From Bacteroidota bacterium (GTDB lineage: Bacteria > Bacteroidota > Bacteroidia > Cytophagales > Cyclobacteriaceae), in the NCBI GenBank assembly GCA_018267135.1, contig JAFDZA010000025.1, positions 124,001 through 188,000 on the forward strand: a stretch of DNA of 64,000 nucleotides, given 5' to 3'. Position numbers and translations under genes: made by a program. The first letter of the stretch is position 1. Every line of letters begins with the position of its first letter. Below are positions 59,211 through 64,000 of this stretch, in pieces. A model generated the notes under the pieces. That model was not told the DNA's origin and ran no database searches. It worked only from the letters and a program-made list of their open reading frames with translations.

Positions 59211-60161
59211 TTACCAGCCTCCGCTGCTCCCGCCTCCGCCAAAACTGCCACCGCCTCCCGAGAAACTACTGCCTCCAGAAAAGCTACTCCCCCCGGAGCC
59301 TGAAATAAACCCTCCCCACCCACTGCTTCCTCCATAGCTGCCGCCTGCTTGGGGCGAGCCCCATTGCTTTATTTGTTTTTTACCCCAGGCTGTTCGGCCC
59401 ATTATTATTTTAGCTATCGGCATACCGATTATGTAGATCGCTGCCAACACTTTTCCTGCAGCAACTCCTACGGAAACCCACGGGAACAGTATCCAAAACG
59501 GAATCAGAAAAAAATACATACCCCAACTCATGCAACCGGATGAAAAAAGGGTTAAAACAGTAAATACACCCAGAATCAAAAAAATAAAAATTCCTGTAAA
59601 AATTCTCTCCTGCCAGGTACGTTCACCTGTGGGAGTGGCTTCGTCTGCTTTATATTCTCCGGCTATGGCTTTCATCATTCCGGTAACTCCGGCTTTTACA
59701 CCTTCATCGTAATTTCCTCGTTTAAACTCGGGCGCTATTTCATTCCGGATAATGCGATTACATTGAGCATCGGTTAGTGCTCCCTCCAATCCTTGCCCTG
59801 TTTCGATGCGCATTTTCCGATCATCTACCGCTATCAGGAGCAAGGCTCCGTTGTCTTTTCCCTTTTGTCCTAACTTCCATTTTTCGGCCACTTTGAGCGA
59901 GTAATTTTCCAGTACTTCTCCTTCCAGCGAAGCAACTATAAGGATCGCTATTTGGTTAGAAGTAGAGTCTTCATATCCTTTGAGTTCTTTCTCCAGTTGG
60001 TCAATAGTAGCTTGTTGAAGAACGTGAGCCTCATCGTGTATGCGTTGGCCCCATAGTTCGGGTATAGGTTTTTGAGCTTTGGCTGCAATCCCGGTAAAAA
60101 AAAGTAATAGAAATAAAACAGCTCCTTGTTTTAGGGAGAAGGACGAATAGTGTAACATCAT
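59211..60161 (-). CDS. TPM domain-containing membrane protein with Gly-rich tail
   Basis: Exported membrane protein of 316 residues. A signal peptide (about 1-29) is followed by the TPM (TLP18.3/Psb32/MOLO-1) domain (VLQQATIDQLEKELKGY, SNQIAILIVASLEG, MRIETGQGLEGALTDAQCNRII), then about two helices (residues 190-250) and a Gly/Ser-rich tail (SGGSSFSGGSSFSGG, ending GGGGSSGGW). TPM domains are linked to phosphatase-like or membrane repair functions. It is the last of three adjacent TPM genes and converges with nadK. The paralogue at 60206-60979 shows the same layout with a shorter tail, so this is a duplicated pair. Confidence 0.9.
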   Translation of the reverse strand: MMLHYSSFSLKQGAVLFLLLFFTGIAAKAQKPIPELWGQRIHDEAHVLQQATIDQLEKELKGYEDSTSNQIAILIVASLEGEVLENYSLKVAEKWKLGQKGKDNGALLLIAVDDRKMRIETGQGLEGALTDAQCNRIIRNEIAPEFKRGNYDEGVKAGVTGMMKAIAGEYKADEATPTGERTWQERIFTGIFIFLILGVFTVLTLFSSGCMSWGMYFFLIPFWILFPWVSVGVAAGKVLAAIYIIGMPIAKIIMGRTAWGKKQIKQWGSPQAGGSYGGSSGWGGFISGSGGSSFSGGSSFSGGGGSFGGGGSSGGW

Positions 60162-60205
60162 CTTACCGATTGATTTTAGGTATCTATTTTGGTTGCTTCA
60201 ATGTA

Positions 60206-60979
60206 TTACCATGAATCGCTTGAGCCCCCTCCGCCAAAACTGCCCCCTCCGCCATAATCACGATCATACCCTGAGCCTGAATTGCGGCCGCCCATCCCCA
60301 TCAACATACCCGCTGCCCAAAAGCCCCCTAACCCGCCACCACCTTTGCGCGAGGCTATAATTAAAATAAGGATTATAACGAAAAAAGGTATCCAAGATGT
60401 GCGGCCTCCTTTTTTATGTTGAAGAGGATTTGTGTTAACATACTGCCCTTTAATCGCCTTTTTTATTGAAACAACGCCTGCTATTACTCCGCCCTCGTAG
60501 TCGCCCTGACGAAACCGTGGCGCAATCTCATTGCGGTTGATACGACTAGACAACGCATCGGTCAGTACGCCTTCTAACCCTTGGCCTACTTCTATACGTA
60601 CCCGCCTGTCTTTAATGGCTACAATAAGCAACACTCCGTTGTCATTTTCTTTGGTTCCTATTTTCCAAGCATCGGCCACACGAATGCCATAGGCACTGAT
60701 ATCCTCTCCTTCCAGCGAAGGAATGATGAGAACGGCTATTTGATTGGATGTAGAATCGCGCTCGGCTTTTAAAAAAGTTTCCAGTTGTGCGCGGGCTTGT
60801 GCAGAAAGCACCCCCGCTTCATCGTGCACCCATACGCCTCCATGATCGGGAATTTTCAGTTGGGCTACAGTTGTCTTCGGCCATAGCAATAAGCAAAATA
60901 GCAGCCCATAACCTGAAACTGAAAACCGGAAACCAAGTCTTTTCATGAATATCGTTTGGATCATTCGCAATTGATTCAT
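60206..60979 (-). CDS. TPM domain-containing membrane protein, second paralogue
   Basis: Exported membrane protein of 257 residues, paralogous to the product of 59211-60161. A long start with an internal Met at residue 12 precedes a hydrophobic signal segment, then the TPM domain (VLSAQARAQLETFLKAE, SNQIAVLIIPSLEG, RIEVGQGLEGVLTDALSSRI), one short helix (FVIILILIIA) and a Gly-rich tail ending GGGGSSDSW. Its ATG overlaps the upstream TPM gene's TGA (ATGA at 60976-60979), so the start at 60979 is well supported. Function unknown beyond the family. Confidence 0.88.
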   Translation of the reverse strand: MNQLRMIQTIFMKRLGFRFSVSGYGLLFCLLLWPKTTVAQLKIPDHGGVWVHDEAGVLSAQARAQLETFLKAERDSTSNQIAVLIIPSLEGEDISAYGIRVADAWKIGTKENDNGVLLIVAIKDRRVRIEVGQGLEGVLTDALSSRINRNEIAPRFRQGDYEGGVIAGVVSIKKAIKGQYVNTNPLQHKKGGRTSWIPFFVIILILIIASRKGGGGLGGFWAAGMLMGMGGRNSGSGYDRDYGGGGSFGGGGSSDSW

Positions 60980-61644
60980 TCTACTCTCAAATCATCTTTC
61001 AACTCATTTACATCATCGGCTGTTTTGAGAAATCCTTTTTCGAGGAGGATCTCACCACAGCGCAATATGGCTGATTCCATACCGCGCAGCACATGGCCCA
61101 TCCGGATGTTTTGAATAATTCCCCGCACCATGTTATCCCATTCTTTTTGCTCTACCACTTTACTAATGCCGCTGTCGGCAATTACCATTACTTCTTTTTC
61201 AAAAAAAGAAATGAAGATCATAATGCCGGTGCGATGCCGTGTATTAAAAACCTCCTCCTGTAAGAAAGCCGTTTCTGCCCGCTGGCGTGTCATCCGATCT
61301 AAATGCTGCTGGCTTATAAAAAGACGTTGCACCCCGGGGATATAGTGCGATGCCGATGCCCCCAGCAAACAGGCAATAACAATCATTAAAAATATTAATA
61401 ACGGGTCGCGATCATAAATGCCAAGTAGTTTTGATGCTCCGTGCAAATACCGGTCGAACAAAATGATAAGCCAATAAGCTAACGCCCCGGCCACCAATGC
61501 CGCCCGATAATTTCCTACCGAATAAACTCCGCTTTTTTCTACAAACACAGGCACAATCTCACCCGAGATTTTACTCTCGGCCTGGCGCACAGCCTCTTTG
61601 ATGCGCTCAAGGTCTTGTGTTGAAAATCGTTTTTGAAGCGACAT
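60976..61644 (-). CDS. TPM domain-containing membrane protein, third, with internal helices
   Basis: A 222-residue protein of the TPM-like family without a signal peptide. RFSTQDLERIKEAVRQAESKISGEIVPVFV opens the domain, two or three helices (AALVAGALAYWLIILF; LLIFLMIVIACLLGASAS) interrupt it, and the second half carries TGIMIFISFFEKEVMVIAD and MVRGIIQNIRMGHVLRGM. The ATG at 61644 is chosen because a -7-like element lies 20 bases upstream; an ATG at 61683 would add 13 residues. It is the first gene of the three-gene TPM operon. The usual LemA partner gene is absent from this locus. Confidence 0.82.
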   Translation of the reverse strand: MSLQKRFSTQDLERIKEAVRQAESKISGEIVPVFVEKSGVYSVGNYRAALVAGALAYWLIILFDRYLHGASKLLGIYDRDPLLIFLMIVIACLLGASASHYIPGVQRLFISQQHLDRMTRQRAETAFLQEEVFNTRHRTGIMIFISFFEKEVMVIADSGISKVVEQKEWDNMVRGIIQNIRMGHVLRGMESAILRCGEILLEKGFLKTADDVNELKDDLRVE

Positions 61645-61664
61645 AACTCTTGTTTTAAGTTGTG

Positions 61665-61672
61665 TAAAGGTA
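61665..61672 (-). promoter_or_regulatory. candidate -7 element for the TPM operon
   Basis: TACCTTTA on the minus strand, a 7 of 8 match to TAnnTTTG, 20 bases before the ATG at 61644. No TTG was found at the -33 distance. Confidence 0.3.
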
Positions 61673-61803
61673 GTGTTTGGCATTTGTATTTCTAACAGGA
61701 TTTTAAAAACCAGAATAGGCTTTGTAAGAAATACCGTTTATCAAATACACTCCTTTTTGATGTTCTCCTTTTGTATTTTTCACTATTCAAAAAAATTGAC
61801 TTT

Positions 61804-63960
61804 ATGAAAAGGCTTATACCCGTGCTGTTGGCGCTGGTGGTACTTTCTGCCTCCGCCCAAACCAAAAAAAACATTGTTGCTTCCGACCTGATGAAGATCG
61901 CGACCACCAGCCATATTCAGATTTCGCCCGATGGAAGCAAGGCTGTAACCGTTGTGATCCGCAAGACGGTAAAAAATGAAAATGACTATTCCTACACACG
62001 CCAGTTATATGAGCTCGATCTTACCGGAAAAGACCAGCCGCTTCAACTCACCTTTGGCGACAAAAACGATGGCCAGCCGCAGTGGAGCCCGGACGGAAAA
62101 CAAATTGCGTTTGTTCGTGCCGATGGCGATAAATCGCAAATATGGATTTTGCCCCTGACCGGGGGCGAAGCACACGTACTCACAAAAGCCGAGTTTGGGG
62201 CAACCAACCCTCGGTGGTCGCCCGATGGAAAAAAGATTTTATACAGCTCTTCCTTTCCCGGCTATGCGATAGCTGGAAAAATAACCTGGCCCGATGAGCG
62301 CCCCGGGCGCACACCAGGCGATGAACCCAATTTTAAAAACATGAAGCCAGATGAAAAAAAGAAAATAAACACCTCGCCCGATGGCAACCTGACCGACTTG
62401 CGCGCCTGGCTGGCCAGAAATGCGAGTGAGAATAATCCGCGCGTACTAACCCGGCAAAACATTCAGGGCGAGATGAATTTACAACCTGATGAAAATTTTA
62501 CTCATTTATTTTTGATTTCTGTAAATGGCGATGATAAAGCTGTTCAACTAACGGGTGGGTTTCAAAATTTCAATAATGCCGAATGGGCGCCCGATGGGAA
62601 AAAAATTATTTGCGACTCAAAAGTTAATTCCGTTCATCCCGATCGGGAACGCGATACCGACTTATGGACAGTAGATATAGAAACCAAGCAATTAAAATAT
62701 CTTTTGCACTGGGATGGATACTCCATCGGCAATGCAAAATTTTCGCCCGATGGTCTTTCTATTTCGTTCTTTGCCCACACCACCAACGGACGGTTCTACG
62801 CCCAATCGATCTTAGCCTCCGCTACGGCCAACGGAGAAAAAGCTACGCTGCTTACACAAGCGCTCGACCGTGATGCTGCGCAAGCTATCTGGGCAGCCGA
62901 TTCAAAAACAATTTATTTTACAGCTCAAACCGAAGGCGATGTACCGCTGTACAGCATTCCGGCCAAAGGCGGATCCATTACTAAACTTACCGGCCGTGGC
63001 CTTGGAGTGAACGACTTTGATGTAAAGGGCGATAAAATTGTTTATGCCCTTACCGAAACAAAAAATCCGTGGGAAATTTATTTGTATTCGCTGAAAGACA
63101 AATCCAACAAACCCCTTACAAAACTTAATGAAGATTGGGTGAGCGAACGCACCGTGGTTGCCCCTAAAGAATTTTGGTTTACCCGGCCCGATGGAACCAA
63201 AGTACAGTATTGGGTAATGGAGCCGGCCGGAAAAAAAGAAGGTGTAAAATATCCCACGATCTTAAACATACACGGAGGGCCATCGGCCATGTGGGGGCCC
63301 GGAGTTTTTTCAATGTGGCATGAGTATCAGTTGGAAAACAGTTGGGGGTATGGCATCGTTTATTGCAACCCGCGCGGCAGTGGCGGCTATGGCGATAAGT
63401 TTAAACGAGCCAACTTTAAAGATTGGGGAACCGGCCCGGCCGGAGACATTCTTGCCGCACTCGATGAAGCCTTAAAAAATAATGCGTGGATTGACAAAGA
63501 TCAACTCTTTGTAGAAGGTGGCAGCTATGCCGGCTACATGGTGGCGTGGATCGTAGGCCACGACCATCGTTTCAAAGCTGCCAATGCGCAACGGGGCGTG
63601 TACGATCTAAGCACTTTTCTGGGCGAAGGAAATGCCTGGCGCCTGGTGCCCGAACATTTTGGCGGTTATCCGTGGGAAAAAGAAACGCAATCCCTGCTCG
63701 ATTTTAATTCTCCGCTTACTTATGTAAACAACATTAACACTCCGTTGCTTATCATCCATGGCGACCAAGATTTGCGCACGGGAGTTATTCAATCGGAGAT
63801 GCTCTATAAAAGTTTGAAGATTTTAAACAAGCCGGTAGAATACATTCGCTATCCCAAAGAAGGGCACGAACTTACCCGCAGCGGCAACCCCGGGCGGATG
63901 ATGGATCATTTAATGCGAGTGATTGAATTCTTTGAACGGTATGCCCGGCATCCGAATTAA
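61804..63960 (+). CDS. S9 family peptidase (acylaminoacyl/prolyl oligopeptidase-like)
   Basis: Secreted serine peptidase of 718 residues. A signal peptide (MKRLIPVLLALVVLSASAQ) is followed by a beta-propeller with PD40-like repeats (ISPDGSKAVTV, WSPDGKQIAFVRADG, WSPDGKKILYSS, FSPDGLSISFF) to about residue 440. The C-terminal alpha/beta hydrolase domain has the nucleophile Ser in GGSYAGYM, the Asp in HGDQDLRTG and the His in KEGHELTRSG, the triad order of S9C enzymes. It should cleave peptides in the periplasm or at the surface. The ATG at 61804 heads the signal peptide; an upstream ATG at 61771 is not supported. It is divergent from the TPM genes. Confidence 0.94.
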   Translation: MKRLIPVLLALVVLSASAQTKKNIVASDLMKIATTSHIQISPDGSKAVTVVIRKTVKNENDYSYTRQLYELDLTGKDQPLQLTFGDKNDGQPQWSPDGKQIAFVRADGDKSQIWILPLTGGEAHVLTKAEFGATNPRWSPDGKKILYSSSFPGYAIAGKITWPDERPGRTPGDEPNFKNMKPDEKKKINTSPDGNLTDLRAWLARNASENNPRVLTRQNIQGEMNLQPDENFTHLFLISVNGDDKAVQLTGGFQNFNNAEWAPDGKKIICDSKVNSVHPDRERDTDLWTVDIETKQLKYLLHWDGYSIGNAKFSPDGLSISFFAHTTNGRFYAQSILASATANGEKATLLTQALDRDAAQAIWAADSKTIYFTAQTEGDVPLYSIPAKGGSITKLTGRGLGVNDFDVKGDKIVYALTETKNPWEIYLYSLKDKSNKPLTKLNEDWVSERTVVAPKEFWFTRPDGTKVQYWVMEPAGKKEGVKYPTILNIHGGPSAMWGPGVFSMWHEYQLENSWGYGIVYCNPRGSGGYGDKFKRANFKDWGTGPAGDILAALDEALKNNAWIDKDQLFVEGGSYAGYMVAWIVGHDHRFKAANAQRGVYDLSTFLGEGNAWRLVPEHFGGYPWEKETQSLLDFNSPLTYVNNINTPLLIIHGDQDLRTGVIQSEMLYKSLKILNKPVEYIRYPKEGHELTRSGNPGRMMDHLMRVIEFFERYARHPN

Positions 63961-64000
63961 TAATACGTATTCTTTTGCTACCTATTTTAGCCCAAATTAT

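Noticed and set aside
1..64000. CRISPR arrays, insertion sequences, prophage genes, toxin-antitoxin pairs or restriction systems
   Set aside because: Looked for repeats, transposase and integrase motifs and paired small genes; none seen. The window is mostly dense chromosomal core and envelope genes.

Overview
The window looks like a piece of a Bacteroidota chromosome, most likely order Cytophagales. The evidence is one secreted protease with a type IX secretion (T9SS) C-terminal sorting domain, OmpA/PD40 envelope proteins, a patatin-barrel protein, several DUF families common in that phylum, and promoter-like sites of the Bacteroidota type (TTG, 18-19 bases, TAnnTTTG) with very short leaders. 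The species assignment is inference. No rRNA, tRNA, CRISPR array, prophage or insertion sequence was seen. Coding density is very high and many genes overlap or nearly touch.

Layout. 0-8 kb: recQ, then a plus-strand run of manC, a polysaccharide flippase, a GAPDH-like protein lacking the catalytic histidine and an arginyltransferase-like protein, then prfA. 8-15.5 kb: a glycine-rich small membrane protein, an unknown secreted protein, a 324-base gap with an orphan terminator, uvrA, and a carB without the allosteric domain. 15.5-27.7 kb: a T9SS-exported subtilase downstream of a DUF58 / MoxR / DUF4350 / DUF4129 / membrane protein / SpoIIM-like / M19 dipeptidase run, with an RDD protein and a cytochrome b5-like protein divergent from it. 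27.7-35.4 kb: class V aminotransferase, nitronate monooxygenase-like protein, a three-gene envelope redox/folding operon (TlpA-like, cyclophilin lipoprotein, thioredoxin-like) ending at a terminator inside the convergent polyprenyl synthetase gene, and rnr. 35.4-45.2 kb: DEDDy exonuclease, a large Asp-box (sortilin-like) protein, hutF, an AsmA-like protein and an aldehyde dehydrogenase, all on the minus strand. 45.4-54 kb: a minus-strand envelope block (two OmpA proteins, patatin-barrel, M23 peptidase, DsbD). 54-64 kb: a split YeeE/YedE pair, pdxJ, then yqeY, cvpA, alpha/beta hydrolase, CBS protein and nadK, three TPM-domain genes, and an S9 peptidase.

Functionally the window mixes housekeeping genes (DNA repair, translation termination, pyrimidine, PLP and NADP synthesis, RNA decay) with a heavy load of envelope biogenesis and secreted hydrolases. 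No defence system or mobile element was recognised. The most unusual items are the GAPDH paralogue with Gln in place of the catalytic His beside an ATE-like transferase; the MoxR/DUF58/SpoIIM/RDD island with an embedded lipoprotein dipeptidase; the orphan terminator that implies an unannotated small transcript near 9.6 kb; and several departures from textbook proteins (UvrA first zinc site half lost, CarB without effector domain, M23 peptidase with Cys as a predicted zinc ligand). All family calls come from reading motifs by eye; no database search was run.
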